Counted from the stretch's first letter, positions 10,015 to 19,575 are shown. The stretch is DNA of 49,206 bases from an uncultured Bacteroidales bacterium (GCA_945828585.1 CALZRN010000002.1:1-49206), one strand, 5' to 3'. Program-made: numbers and translations. Notes: generated by a model from the sequence alone, not told the origin.

Positions 10015-10847
10015 AAGATCATCATCACCACGAACAATAACGCCATCGGTGCAGCCAATAGAATCGAATCAAAACGGTCTAATACACCGCCGTGTCCCGG
10101 CAAGAATTTTCCACTGTCTTTGACGCCTAAACTGCGCTTGAAGAGGCTCTCCATGAGATCGCCCAAGGTACCAAAACCGCTAACGATGAGCGCAAAAGCT
10201 CCTGCTATCAGCAGCTCGTATCCTTCTTTTGTGATGGCGTCGAACCATCCGTAGCGGTTGAGGATGAACGCTGCGCCGATTGTGAATGCCACGCCGCCGA
10301 ATAGGCCTTCCCAGCTCTTCTTCGGGCTCACGCGGGGGAACATCTTATGGTTGCCTCCCGGCATCTTTTTCGCCGTCAGTACGCCTACGCAGTAGGCACC
10401 CGAGTCATTCACCCAGATCAGCACAAAGACCGCGAGAAGCAGGTACGGATCAATATGACAAAGGACGTTCATCAGCGCAAAAGGTAGAGCAATCATCATC
10501 TGTCCGATGAGGAAATGTCCCCACTGCTGAATCGGGTTCTCGTTCTTGTTCCATAGCTCTGCGATCAGGATGCCTATCGGGAGAAGTAATGTCAGCAAAA
10601 ACCATGATTTCCACTGCATCCCATATGCGAAACCCACCGTGCATGGTATCACGCACAATACGGCACTGAGCTCACTCAAAAAATCCATTGCACACCGTGG
10701 ATGGGTCAGACTGTTATACTCGCGTACAGCTGAAAAAGCCAAGGCGGCAGAAATACCGCAGAACACGGCCTTGCTATATACGATACTGAATACGATAACC
10801 GCTACATATACCGCTCCGGAGAGGGTTCGTTTCCAAAATTCACTCAT
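10008..10847 (-). CDS. cdsA: Phosphatidate cytidylyltransferase
   Basis: C-terminal SGFGTLGDLMESLFKRSLGVKDSGKFLPGHGGVLDRFDS signature; probable start MSEFWKRTLSG at 10847. Confidence 0.95.
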   Translation of the reverse strand: MSEFWKRTLSGAVYVAVIVFSIVYSKAVFCGISAALAFSAVREYNSLTHPRCAMDFLSELSAVLCVIPCTVGFAYGMQWKSWFLLTLLLPIGILIAELWNKNENPIQQWGHFLIGQMMIALPFALMNVLCHIDPYLLLAVFVLIWVNDSGAYCVGVLTAKKMPGGNHKMFPRVSPKKSWEGLFGGVAFTIGAAFILNRYGWFDAITKEGYELLIAGAFALIVSGFGTLGDLMESLFKRSLGVKDSGKFLPGHGGVLDRFDSILLAAPMALLFVVMMILC

Positions 10848-10865
10848 ATCTTCGTAATTTTGCCA

Positions 10866-10913
10866 CAAAATTACTACTTTTTTTGCATATATGCAAATAA
10901 TTTCGTATCTTTG
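10866..10913. promoter_or_regulatory. Divergent promoter pair sharing palindromic TTGCATATATGCAA
   Basis: TTGCATATATGCAA at 10883-10896; TATCTTTG (+) starts at 10906 and TAATTTTG (-) starts at 10873, each exactly 23 nt from its half-palindrome start. Confidence 0.85.
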
Positions 10914-10933
10914 CAGCGTTTTTAGAAGGATTT

Positions 10934-11287
10934 ATGGAAAACAACACGATTGAAATGGCTCTTTTGGAGCCCGAAGAGCGGGAGTTGGTGGAGTTCATCT
11001 TCTCTGCTATCCCTGCCACAGACCGCGGTTCATTAACGGCGGACGACGTCCTTTTTGTGCTTGACGCCATGGATGATTTCCTCGAGGAGCAGGGTCTTGT
11101 GAAGGTTGATGAAGCCACCGGCGAGATGGAGTACTTAGACGGCGAGGTGGATGAGACGGAGCAGCTCAATTATGTCCTCCGCGCTGCGAAGGAAGATGGT
11201 CGCGCTGTCTCCGGCGTGCAGATCCAACTCATTCAGGATGCCGAGTTGCAGTACGGTATTGAGCATGGGTACTACGAGGAGGAGTAG
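10934..11287 (+). CDS. Hypothetical acidic protein, 117 aa
   Basis: ORF with its own promoter and highly acidic composition; no family recognised with certainty. Confidence 0.75.
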   Translation: MENNTIEMALLEPEERELVEFIFSAIPATDRGSLTADDVLFVLDAMDDFLEEQGLVKVDEATGEMEYLDGEVDETEQLNYVLRAAKEDGRAVSGVQIQLIQDAELQYGIEHGYYEEE

Positions 11288-11342
11288 AAAGTCGAAAGAA
11301 GAAAGTCGAAAGTAGAAAGTCGAAAGAAGAAAGTAGAAAGTG
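11284..11342 (+). repeat. Tandem micro-repeat (GTCGAAA/GTAGAAA/AGAAGAAA) carrying a stop and a start codon
   Basis: gtagaaagtcgaaagaagaaagtcgaaagtagaaagtcgaaagaagaaagtagaaagtg. Confidence 0.92.
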
Positions 11343-12188
11343 AAGATAGCTACGATAGGTTTTTTTGATGGTGTTCATCGTGGGCATCAGTTTCTCTTTG
11401 ACCACCTGCGTCGTTTGGCGCAGGAGCGTGAGTATACGCCCCTTATCGTCACTTTTGACAACCATCCCCGGGCGACTTTGCAATCCGATTATCAGCCCTC
11501 TATGCTTTCCTCCCGTGAGGAGCGGCAGGCGTTGTTGGAGCGCTATGGGGAGGTGCTGATGTTGCCATTTGAGGAGATCCATAGCCTCACAGCGCAGGAG
11601 TTTATGACTCTTTTGCATGACCGTTACGACGTCCGTGTGCTCGTTATGGGTTACGACCATCGTTTCGGTTCGGACCGTCTCCGTCGTCCTCAGGACTACC
11701 GTCGTGCGGGCGAGGCGTGCGGCGTGGAGGTGATCACCATGGGTGAGTTTGTCGATGGGGAGTATCATGTCTCTTCCACAGAGATCCGCTCTGCGCTTGA
11801 GAACGGGAATATCGTCATGGCGAACGAACTCTTAGGCCGTCCTTATTCCATCCTCGGCGAGGTGGTACACGGCAAAGGAGTGGGGCACACGATCGGTTTT
11901 CCTACGGCGAACATCCGTCCTCTCGCTCCGGAGAAGATTACTCCCAAGAGTGGCGTCTATATGGCGACCGTCACGACTCCCATACGCGAAGATGCGCCGG
12001 CGTTCGTGAATATCGACCATAACGGCCTCATTGAGGTCTATATACCTTCCTTCAAAGGCGATCTGTATGGTGCACAACTGAAGATCCGCTTCGTCCGTTT
12101 TATCCGTGACGAGAAGCATTTCGACTCCCTGCAAGAGCTGCAGGCGCAGATTAAGGATGATATTGATAGCATCCTGCGTCCGGTCTGA
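11340..12188 (+). CDS. ribF: Bifunctional riboflavin kinase / FAD synthetase
   Basis: TIGFFDGVHRGHQFL, VMGYDHRFGSDR, GFPTANI; GTG start at 11340. Confidence 0.95.
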   Translation: MKIATIGFFDGVHRGHQFLFDHLRRLAQEREYTPLIVTFDNHPRATLQSDYQPSMLSSREERQALLERYGEVLMLPFEEIHSLTAQEFMTLLHDRYDVRVLVMGYDHRFGSDRLRRPQDYRRAGEACGVEVITMGEFVDGEYHVSSTEIRSALENGNIVMANELLGRPYSILGEVVHGKGVGHTIGFPTANIRPLAPEKITPKSGVYMATVTTPIREDAPAFVNIDHNGLIEVYIPSFKGDLYGAQLKIRFVRFIRDEKHFDSLQELQAQIKDDIDSILRPV

Positions 12189-13590
12189 TTAACTCCCGTG
12201 AGAAACCCTCTCTATCCATAGGATAGGGGAGCGCCACAATCGAGTCGCCTATGCCCCTCAGCGGCGAGAGACTGTCCGGACGAAAATCATAATAGATATA
12301 TTCCTTGTATTTATAGAACGTGTTTCGGAAGACTGCTGTGTCGGTCTCCTGCCAGTAGGTGTTGTCCTTCGCGCTCGACGCAAGGAGCGTGTCGGTCTTG
12401 AGGTAGTTATGGCTGAAGACTCCTTCGTAGTACTGCTCTATCGGCGTAGCGAGCACTAATTGGTTCGATAGATAACCTGTGATGACGGAGTTGTAGAACG
12501 ACGTCACGGTCGGTTCGCCTGTCTTGCTGAGATTATCGATATATACTGCTGCGGTATTTTCTTTCTTGGCGGACTGAATACGGATGTTCGTGTAGCCGAA
12601 ATAGGAAGCGACGGTCGAGTGCACGAAGTCCTGTTTGCCGCCGTTGCAGTACACGCAGTACAAGCCGCAGTTACTGATCTCCGTGTTCGTCACCAACGCG
12701 TCCACGTGCTCCAAGACCAAGCCGTACAAGGTGTGGTTGTGAATCTTACATCCATCCATTCGGAGGGTTGGCAACGTGCCGGTACAGGTACTGACACAAC
12801 TCATACCGACGTTGCCCGAGAGCACCTCGAGGTAGTGTATATCGTAGGTCTGCGGTTGGTCGGATTGCAGGTAGAAGCCGTTCCATCCGCCTGCGGCGTA
12901 GAGGTACGGCACGGAGTCAAACAGATGGTCCAGTCGATCCGGACGGATCAGAACGGGTTTGTCTTTTTCTCCTTTCACCTCGACGTCTCCCAAGGCTACG
13001 AGACTGGCGCCCTGATGCATATAGAGCCGTGCGCCTGCCTCCATCGTCATCTTTCCGCCGATAAGGATGGTGTCGAAGAGTATATACGGCTTCAGCGCCG
13101 TGAAGGTGTAGTCACCTGCAATCTCCGTGCGGCTACCGATCTGTCCGAGCCGGGTAGCATTCTCTGCGTACGCCTCCAGGACTACGTCTTGCGTGGCGCC
13201 AGTAGCCAAATGAAAATGCAGTCGGTCTTCAATCAAGATAGCTCCTTCTTCTGCCATCGGACCGAAATCCGTCACTCGCAGGAAGACCAGGATGCTATCA
13301 TTTCCGAAGATCGTCAGCTCTGTCAGCCGCTCCAAAGCCGGCTCGCCGTCTATATTTGCGCGAAACGCCTCACCGTCCTCCATCCAGATCTTATCCACCA
13401 CGAGGGCATTCTTGTTAGGGTTATAGACCACCAGCTGCGCTGTTGCGCTACCTTGCTCCGTGAAGAGCGTATCGAAACAGATTGTGTCTGCAGAGAACGC
13501 CAGACGCAGCGACGGATCATCGCTCACTTGGTACTCGCGGCATCCTATAAATGCCAAGACACATACTATGTACACGACCCAATGTCTCAT
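12151..13590 (-). CDS. Lipoprotein with right-handed beta-helix-like architecture
   Basis: Lipobox-like VLAFIGC; repetitive beta-strand segments; resembles a common Bacteroidales hypothetical. Confidence 0.7.
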   Translation of the reverse strand: MRHWVVYIVCVLAFIGCREYQVSDDPSLRLAFSADTICFDTLFTEQGSATAQLVVYNPNKNALVVDKIWMEDGEAFRANIDGEPALERLTELTIFGNDSILVFLRVTDFGPMAEEGAILIEDRLHFHLATGATQDVVLEAYAENATRLGQIGSRTEIAGDYTFTALKPYILFDTILIGGKMTMEAGARLYMHQGASLVALGDVEVKGEKDKPVLIRPDRLDHLFDSVPYLYAAGGWNGFYLQSDQPQTYDIHYLEVLSGNVGMSCVSTCTGTLPTLRMDGCKIHNHTLYGLVLEHVDALVTNTEISNCGLYCVYCNGGKQDFVHSTVASYFGYTNIRIQSAKKENTAAVYIDNLSKTGEPTVTSFYNSVITGYLSNQLVLATPIEQYYEGVFSHNYLKTDTLLASSAKDNTYWQETDTAVFRNTFYKYKEYIYYDFRPDSLSPLRGIGDSIVALPYPMDREGFSRELIRPDAGCYQYHP

Positions 13591-14327
13591 TACTCGAAAT
13601 TAAAGGTCAGGCAGATACAATGGTTCGTCAGCCGGAATAGCGAGTTCGTATAGAACGCATCCTGCGGGGACAGCTCCATTCGTCCTTCAGCAGGGCTGAG
13701 TTGATTCGCAAATCCTATGCGGTACGTCAGCTCCGGGCAGAACTTGAACCACCGGAAGTAGAAGTCCACGCCGAAACCCACCTCGCAGAAATAATCCATC
13801 AGATTCAGCAATACGGGCTTGTCCCGATCGCGGCTCACGTTGATGCTCACGCCTCCACCTCCGATGACGTACGGCCGGTAGTTACCCTCTCGCGCTGCGC
13901 TCCATTTGAGGTACAGCGGCAGGTTTAGCGGCATTGCTAATACATCTACGTTCGGTCCTGTCTTGCCCGGTGTGCCTTGTACCTTACGGCCACTCTCGGA
14001 CTTGTAGGTCAGCGTGCGGCTGGAGAACTGCATACCCGGGCAGAAACGCAAGTTGAGGTATTGGCAGAGCCTGAGGTCGGTGATGAATCCTACATGAAAT
14101 CCCGGCAGGACGTTGCTCACACGGGCATGGTAGATATCCGTCAGACCGGTCACGGGGTCAGTCAGTTCCATCTCGCTGTCGGTCACACCGAACGACGCGA
14201 AGTTGATACCCAACTGAAATCCGAAATGGAACAACTTATCGTCCGCGTACGGTCGGTTCTGCGCCTGCTGTGCCTGCGCGCTAAACGCGAGCATAGAGAG
14301 TATTACTATGTATATATATCGCTTCAT
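13590..14327 (-). CDS. PorT-like outer-membrane beta-barrel protein
   Basis: Signal peptide MKRYIYIVILSMLAFSAQAQ, FHFGFQLGINFASF, barrel-like C-terminus CICLTFNFE. Confidence 0.75.
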   Translation of the reverse strand: MKRYIYIVILSMLAFSAQAQQAQNRPYADDKLFHFGFQLGINFASFGVTDSEMELTDPVTGLTDIYHARVSNVLPGFHVGFITDLRLCQYLNLRFCPGMQFSSRTLTYKSESGRKVQGTPGKTGPNVDVLAMPLNLPLYLKWSAAREGNYRPYVIGGGGVSINVSRDRDKPVLLNLMDYFCEVGFGVDFYFRWFKFCPELTYRIGFANQLSPAEGRMELSPQDAFYTNSLFRLTNHCICLTFNFE

Positions 14328-16909
14328 TAGTAGTCGCCTTCGCTATTTCCGCTATCGTCGAAGTCATAGCCTCCGCCGTTCATCTCGCTGCTATTGGGCT
14401 TGCGGCGTTTTCCGCTCTGGTTACCGAAGTTATAGGTGACGGTTAGGCTAATGGTACGGCTGTGCCATCTGTTCTCGCTGAACTGCCAGAATCCGTCTCC
14501 CCATGTGGTGTTACGCCGTGCGCGGCTGTCCAAGAGGTCCCGTACGTTGAGCGAGAGCGCCAGCTGCTTGTTGAGGAAGGTGTGTCTCAGACCGAGGTCG
14601 ATCGAGTAGCTGTGACTCGTCGTTCCTTGTGCCACTACGCGCGGCGAGCGGTAGTTGGCGGATATCTGTCCGCTGAAGTTCTTCGTGAAGAGGAACTGTG
14701 CGTTGAGGCGAACCGAACCTGCGAAGATATTCTGTCCCGGCAGGTTGATAGGTATCTCTTTGCCTTGGTACAAGATAGTCTGGTTGACGGCAGAGACGTT
14801 GTTCCAGTAGAAATTGGCGGAAGTCGTCAGTTGCAGCAGTTCGCCGAAAAGGCGGTTCTTTGCCACGACCTCAACACCTAACTCCTGTCGTGTGGAGATA
14901 TTGAAATAGGTATTCTTCATCACCTCGCCGTCCATATATTTGACGTTCTGCACGGCGCCCTCGCGGTATTTCCAGAATACTCCAGCCGAGAGCGTGTGAC
15001 GCTCCCAGGTCTTGAGGTAGTTGAGCTCCAGGTTATTGCTATAGGCAGGTAACAAGTCCACGTTACCGTAGCTGATATTCGTACTATCGGAGAAATCCAT
15101 GCGCGGGTTGATCTGATTTCCGCGCGGGCGGTTCACACGGCGTGTGTAGTTGAGCTGCAACTCATGGCCGTTCCCGAAATCATAACTGATATACGCGCTC
15201 GGGAAAATCTGGAAATAGGCGGTGTCGCGTTTGTTGGGCATCGATGCGTACGAGTCTTGTATCGCGCCGGTGTTGTCCTTATAGATGGACTCCAGATGCC
15301 GCATGTAGTACTCGCCGCGCAGACCTACCTGGATGGAAAGTTTATCCCAGAAGCGGTTGCCGTACGTCACGTACAGGGCATGGTTCTGCGTGAGGTTGTT
15401 GAAATCCGTATAGTACGGGTACAGCTCCACTTCGCCGCCGCTGATCTTATTAAACGCGTTGCCGTTGCTTGTACCCCAAGAGCGGGTGTAGTCGTACCCT
15501 GCCTCCAGACGGCTCTGGGTAGTCGGTTTCCACTCGTAGTCCGCCTTGATCTCGATGCTCTGATCGTTGTTGAGGTTATTCTGCGTCTGGTACGTGCTGT
15601 CAAAGAGGTCGGTCGTTAGGTCCCGCTCGATCTGGGTGTAATCCGTCCAGGAGTTCCAGCCGAAGTTATTATACGTCCCGCTGACGTAGAGCTTATGGTT
15701 GTCGAGTTCGAAGGTGTAGTCGAGGGTAGCGTTACCGCCCGGGTGCGAACCCGAACCGTTCTGATCCCTTGTGAAGTCACGCATCACCGTACCGTCCGGA
15801 AGGGTCAGGAGGTATGTACGATGGTTGGAGTTACTCATATTAAAGACCTTCGGATCGCTCACCATGCCGAATCCCGACACGCCGAGCGTGTGTCCTTCTG
15901 CCAAGCGGAAGTTCAGCCCCGCGCGAGCGAACATTCCTCCGCCGCGGTTGGTCTGTGTTCCTTCTTGCAGCAAATGGCTCTGAATCAAACTGCTGTCTAA
16001 CACTTGCGCTCCTGTACCGGAGAGGTTATACCGATCCGTGACGCTTCCTCCGTTACTGATGTGATAGCGGTAGCCGACGTTAAAATAACCGTCCACAGGT
16101 CCGGCGTTGAAGTTGATATTAAAGCCCACGTTAGCTCCCGGAGGAGTTGTCCAGGGTTTGGCGAGCGCATAGTTGATACCCGCTTGTACGGAGCCGTAGT
16201 AGCCCGCTTTGCGGTCTTTCTTCATGACGAGGTTGATGATGCCGGATGTACCTTCGGGAGAGAATTTCGCCGAAGGGTTCGTGATGATCTCTATCTTCTC
16301 GATGGTGCCGGCAGGCATCTGTTGGAGTACCTGCCCGCGGTTATCGGAGTTGAGACCGGCCGGCTTGCCGTTGATCCATATCTCTACATCTTCGCTGTTT
16401 CGCAGACTGATGGTACCTTCCTGATCCACATCGACGGAGGGGATGTTCTCCAAGACGTCCGTCACGGACGCACCTGCCGATGCGATGTTCTGATCGACGG
16501 TGAAGACCTTCTTGTCGAGTTCAAAGCGCATGGAGCTGCCTTGTCCTACGACCTCGACGTCCTGCAGAACCTGGCTGTCTTCCTGGAGCGATATACGTCC
16601 CACGTTCAGCGGCTTGCCGGCTACCGTAATCTCCTTGCGGCTCTCCTTATAGCCCATGAACGAAACGACCAGCACATACTTGCCGTCCTTGACCTCGATG
16701 GTGAAGTTTCCCTTCTCGTCGGTTACGGTACCGGTAACGAGTTCTGCGGGCTGACCGCTGACGGCAGAGGGCTTCTCGACGCTGACGTTCGCGAAGTCCA
16801 CCGGCTGCTTCGTGCCGAAATCAATCACTCTACCGCTTACCTGTACGCCGAGGGCGACATTAGCAACCAGCAAGAGACAAAATATGTTCCACAGCTTCTT
16901 TATATCCAT
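14327..16909 (-). CDS. TonB-dependent receptor / outer-membrane beta-barrel family protein with carboxypeptidase-like regulatory domain
   Basis: Signal peptide, GRVIDFGTKQPVDFANV, plug domain (VTDVLENIPSVDVDQEG), barrel C-terminus. Confidence 0.9.
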   Translation of the reverse strand: MDIKKLWNIFCLLLVANVALGVQVSGRVIDFGTKQPVDFANVSVEKPSAVSGQPAELVTGTVTDEKGNFTIEVKDGKYVLVVSFMGYKESRKEITVAGKPLNVGRISLQEDSQVLQDVEVVGQGSSMRFELDKKVFTVDQNIASAGASVTDVLENIPSVDVDQEGTISLRNSEDVEIWINGKPAGLNSDNRGQVLQQMPAGTIEKIEIITNPSAKFSPEGTSGIINLVMKKDRKAGYYGSVQAGINYALAKPWTTPPGANVGFNINFNAGPVDGYFNVGYRYHISNGGSVTDRYNLSGTGAQVLDSSLIQSHLLQEGTQTNRGGGMFARAGLNFRLAEGHTLGVSGFGMVSDPKVFNMSNSNHRTYLLTLPDGTVMRDFTRDQNGSGSHPGGNATLDYTFELDNHKLYVSGTYNNFGWNSWTDYTQIERDLTTDLFDSTYQTQNNLNNDQSIEIKADYEWKPTTQSRLEAGYDYTRSWGTSNGNAFNKISGGEVELYPYYTDFNNLTQNHALYVTYGNRFWDKLSIQVGLRGEYYMRHLESIYKDNTGAIQDSYASMPNKRDTAYFQIFPSAYISYDFGNGHELQLNYTRRVNRPRGNQINPRMDFSDSTNISYGNVDLLPAYSNNLELNYLKTWERHTLSAGVFWKYREGAVQNVKYMDGEVMKNTYFNISTRQELGVEVVAKNRLFGELLQLTTSANFYWNNVSAVNQTILYQGKEIPINLPGQNIFAGSVRLNAQFLFTKNFSGQISANYRSPRVVAQGTTSHSYSIDLGLRHTFLNKQLALSLNVRDLLDSRARRNTTWGDGFWQFSENRWHSRTISLTVTYNFGNQSGKRRKPNSSEMNGGGYDFDDSGNSEGDY

Positions 16910-17309
16910 CTGTACCGTGCCCTATTATCGTGTGGGTGCACACGTCTGCGATTAAGTCTATATTTCTAAAAGGTTCGCGCGCATGTGTATCGCTTATATG
17001 CACTTCGACTACCGGCACCTCGCTCTCTTCGACCGCATCGCGGAGCGCCACGGACGTATGGCTATAGCCTCCTGCGTTGAGGACGATGCCGGCGTATGGG
17101 TCATTGGATATTTGACCTTTGTCATTTGCCTCTTGAATCCAGTCGATCAGGTCGCCTTCGTGGTTGGATTGCTTATAGACGAAATGCACGTCGAGCCAAT
17201 TTCGCTGGATCTCCAACAAAATCTGTGCCATCGTCCGGGAGCCGTATATTTCCGGCTTGCGTTTTCCCAGACGATTCAAGTTCGGACCATTAAGAATAAG
17301 GATCTTCAA
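16860..17309 (-). CDS. aroQ: 3-dehydroquinate dehydratase, type II
   Basis: MKILILNGPNLNRLGKRKPEIYG, LNAGGYSHTSVALRDA, VEVHISD. Confidence 0.95.
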   Translation of the reverse strand: MKILILNGPNLNRLGKRKPEIYGSRTMAQILLEIQRNWLDVHFVYKQSNHEGDLIDWIQEANDKGQISNDPYAGIVLNAGGYSHTSVALRDAVEESEVPVVEVHISDTHAREPFRNIDLIADVCTHTIIGHGTDGYKEAVEHILSLAGC

Positions 17310-17410
17310 TTCTCAAGTCTCAATTATCAATTTACAAAGCGTCCTGGTGGCTTTTGTACAAACTTTGAAATCCGTACGGATCTTAAAACGTTGTACCGGA
17401 CTCTGTAAAC

Positions 17411-17442
17411 CCTTTGTACATTGTAAATTGTACATTATACAT
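17411..17442 (-). repeat. Micro-repeat of TGTACATT/TGTAAATT units at the rho 3' end
   Basis: ctttgtacattgtaaattgtacattatacattt. Confidence 0.8.
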
Positions 17443-19191
17443 TTATCTCGCTCCGTTAACGGCTAAGAGGAACTCTTCGTTGTCCTCCGTGCGCTCCATG
17501 TAGCTCTTGAGCTTCTCCATGGCTTCCTGGCCGGACATATCGGAGAGCATCTTACGTATCTGCCACATACGGCTCAGGACATCCGGCGGCAGCAACAAGT
17601 CGTCTCGGCGTGTGCTTGAAGCAGGTATATCTACGGCAGGGAAGATGCGGCGGTTCGCGAGTTTGCGATCCAGCTGCAGCTCCATGTTTCCGGTGCCCTT
17701 GAACTCCTCGAAGATCAGGTCGTCCATCTTGCTTCCCGTCTCGGTGAGGGCAGTAGCGATGATGGTCAGCGAACCTCCGTTCTCGATGTTTCGTGCCGCA
17801 CCGAAGAAGCGTTTGGGTTTGTGCAGCGCTTGCGCCTCGACACCACCGGAGAGCACTTTTCCTGAAGAAGGAGCGACGGTGTTGTACGCACGTGCCAAAC
17901 GGGTGATGGAATCGAGCAGGATCACTACGTCGTGTCCGCTTTCCACGAGACGTTTGGCTTTCTCATGCACGATATTCGCTACGCGAACGTGGTTATCCGC
18001 CGGCTCGTCGAAGGTCGAAGCGATGACCTCTGCGTTGACGCTGCGTTGCATGTCGGTCACCTCCTCCGGACGCTCGTCGATGAGCAGCACAATCATATAT
18101 ACCTCGGGGTTGTTATTGAGGATGGCGTTTGCCAACTCTTTGAGGAGCACCGTCTTACCGGTTTTCGGTTGTGCTACGATCAGACCGCGCTGACCCTTTC
18201 CGATCGGCGAGAAGAGGTCGATCATACGTACGGAGAGCGAGTCGTGGTTGTTGCCCACGCAGAGTTTGAACTTCTCATCCGGGAAGAGTGGGGTGAGGTT
18301 CTCAAACGCCACCCGTTTTTTTGCTAACTCCGGCGCCAAGCCGTTGATACGGATCACTTTGTCCATGGGGAAGAACTTATCCGGTTGCGGGTTGACGCGT
18401 ATGGTACATTCTACCGTGTCACCGGGCTTCAGGCCGTACTGACGCACCTGATCTTTGCTCACATAGACGTCATCCGGCGAGGGCAGGTAGTTATAATCCG
18501 CAGAGCGCAGGAAGCCGTAGCCGTCCGGTGCGCACTCCAGAGTACCCATGGCGATCACGTTCTCGCCTAAGTCCGGCAGCTTGCGCTCCTCTTTCTGGGG
18601 CGCTGCTTGTGGCTCCTCGGCTTTTAGCGCCTCTTTGAGCGGCTCTGCCGCGGTCTTTCGACTTTCGACTTTCGACTCTTCGGCTTTCTCCTCTTTCTTC
18701 GGCCGTCCGCGTTTTTTCTTCGGAGCCTCCGCTTTGGGTGCTTCCTGTTTGGGCTCTTCGGCTTTTGGCGCCTCTTTCGGAGTCTCCGCTTTGGGTGCCT
18801 CGGCCTTGGGAGCTTCCACAATCGGTTTTACCGCTTTGACGGTCTTGTTGGGTTTGTGGTTGTTCGCCTCGATCTGCTCCTGCATCTGCGCCATCTGCTC
18901 TTTCTCGTTGCCGACGGTCGCCACAAGCTCGTTCTTGGCTTTCACCTCTACCTTCTGCGCAGCGGCTTTCACGCCGCGTTTGCGTTCACGCTTAGCAGGA
19001 GCACCCGCAGCAGCGCGTGCCTCCTCTTTGGCCTGTACTACGGCGGCGCGTTGGTCCGCCTGTGCATCTAAAATAGCGTAACTGATCTCGCGTACGGATT
19101 GACTGCGGCGAGGGCTCAGACCCATGCTCACAGCTATCTCACGTACTTCATCGATCGACATTCGCTCGAGTTTCTGTAATTCGTATTGCAT
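17443..19191 (-). CDS. rho: Transcription termination factor Rho with extended K/A/E/P-rich N-terminal insert
   Basis: [64 protein letters not shown] insert. Confidence 0.97.
   Translation of the reverse strand: MQYELQKLERMSIDEVREIAVSMGLSPRRSQSVREISYAILDAQADQRAAVVQAKEEARAAAGAPAKRERKRGVKAAAQKVEVKAKNELVATVGNEKEQMAQMQEQIEANNHKPNKTVKAVKPIVEAPKAEAPKAETPKEAPKAEEPKQEAPKAEAPKKKRGRPKKEEKAEESKVESRKTAAEPLKEALKAEEPQAAPQKEERKLPDLGENVIAMGTLECAPDGYGFLRSADYNYLPSPDDVYVSKDQVRQYGLKPGDTVECTIRVNPQPDKFFPMDKVIRINGLAPELAKKRVAFENLTPLFPDEKFKLCVGNNHDSLSVRMIDLFSPIGKGQRGLIVAQPKTGKTVLLKELANAILNNNPEVYMIVLLIDERPEEVTDMQRSVNAEVIASTFDEPADNHVRVANIVHEKAKRLVESGHDVVILLDSITRLARAYNTVAPSSGKVLSGGVEAQALHKPKRFFGAARNIENGGSLTIIATALTETGSKMDDLIFEEFKGTGNMELQLDRKLANRRIFPAVDIPASSTRRDDLLLPPDVLSRMWQIRKMLSDMSGQEAMEKLKSYMERTEDNEEFLLAVNGAR
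18655..18682 (-). repeat. GTCGAAA micro-repeat in-frame inside rho
   Basis: Plus strand tctttcgactttcgactttcgactcttcgg, i.e. GAGTCGAAAGTCGAAAGTCGAAAGA on the coding strand (ESKVESRK). Confidence 0.85.
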
Positions 19192-19280
19192 AAATGAAAT
19201 AAAATAACTTCAAAGGAAGTAAAATAAAATGTTTTGTAGGAAAAATCTGAGAAAACAGACTCTTTTTCTCAAATCCGGTG

Positions 19281-19311
19281 CAAAGGTACAAAAAATTTTA
19301 CATATATGCAA
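19281..19311 (-). promoter_or_regulatory. Promoter of rho
   Basis: Minus-strand TTGCATAT (19311-19304) and TACCTTTG (19288-19281), 23-nt spacing. Confidence 0.8.
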
Positions 19312-19390
19312 GTAATCGCGTGTTTTTTGTGATTTTTTTGTATTATAGTCGTTTTGGGGGAGTTTATTTTTGATGATGATGCGGCAAAAA

Positions 19391-19412
19391 GTATATATAC
19401 ATAGTATATATA
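19391..19412. repeat. 22-bp AT palindrome-like repeat GTATATATACATAGTATATATA (copy 1)
   Basis: Exact 22-mer also at 40452-40473. Confidence 0.9.
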
Positions 19413-19469
19413 GTAAAAGTAGTAAAAATGACAAAATGGCAGAAAAATGGGTCGGCATGCATTTTGTAC

Positions 19470-19500
19470 TTGCATATGTAAAAAAAAAGTTGTACCTTTG
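19470..19500 (+). promoter_or_regulatory. Promoter of secA
   Basis: TTGCATAT at 19470 and TACCTTTG at 19493 (23-nt spacing). Confidence 0.85.
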
Positions 19501-19575
19501 CACCCGGTTGTGCATATTTATGCGGAAAAGATAAGCACACGCGAGAAAAAGAAAGATGAATATACGCGAGATAAT

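Noticed and set aside
12619-13653. 344-aa plus-strand ORF opposite the beta-helix lipoprotein
   Set aside because: Antisense shadow of a better-supported coding ORF with a lipobox.
16004-16969. 321-aa plus-strand ORF opposite the TonB receptor
   Set aside because: Shadow ORF; the TonB/plug/barrel features are on the minus strand.
19200-19575. tRNA or ncRNA gene in the rho/secA spacer
   Set aside because: AT-rich with two promoters and a repeat; no cloverleaf or conserved RNA seen by eye.
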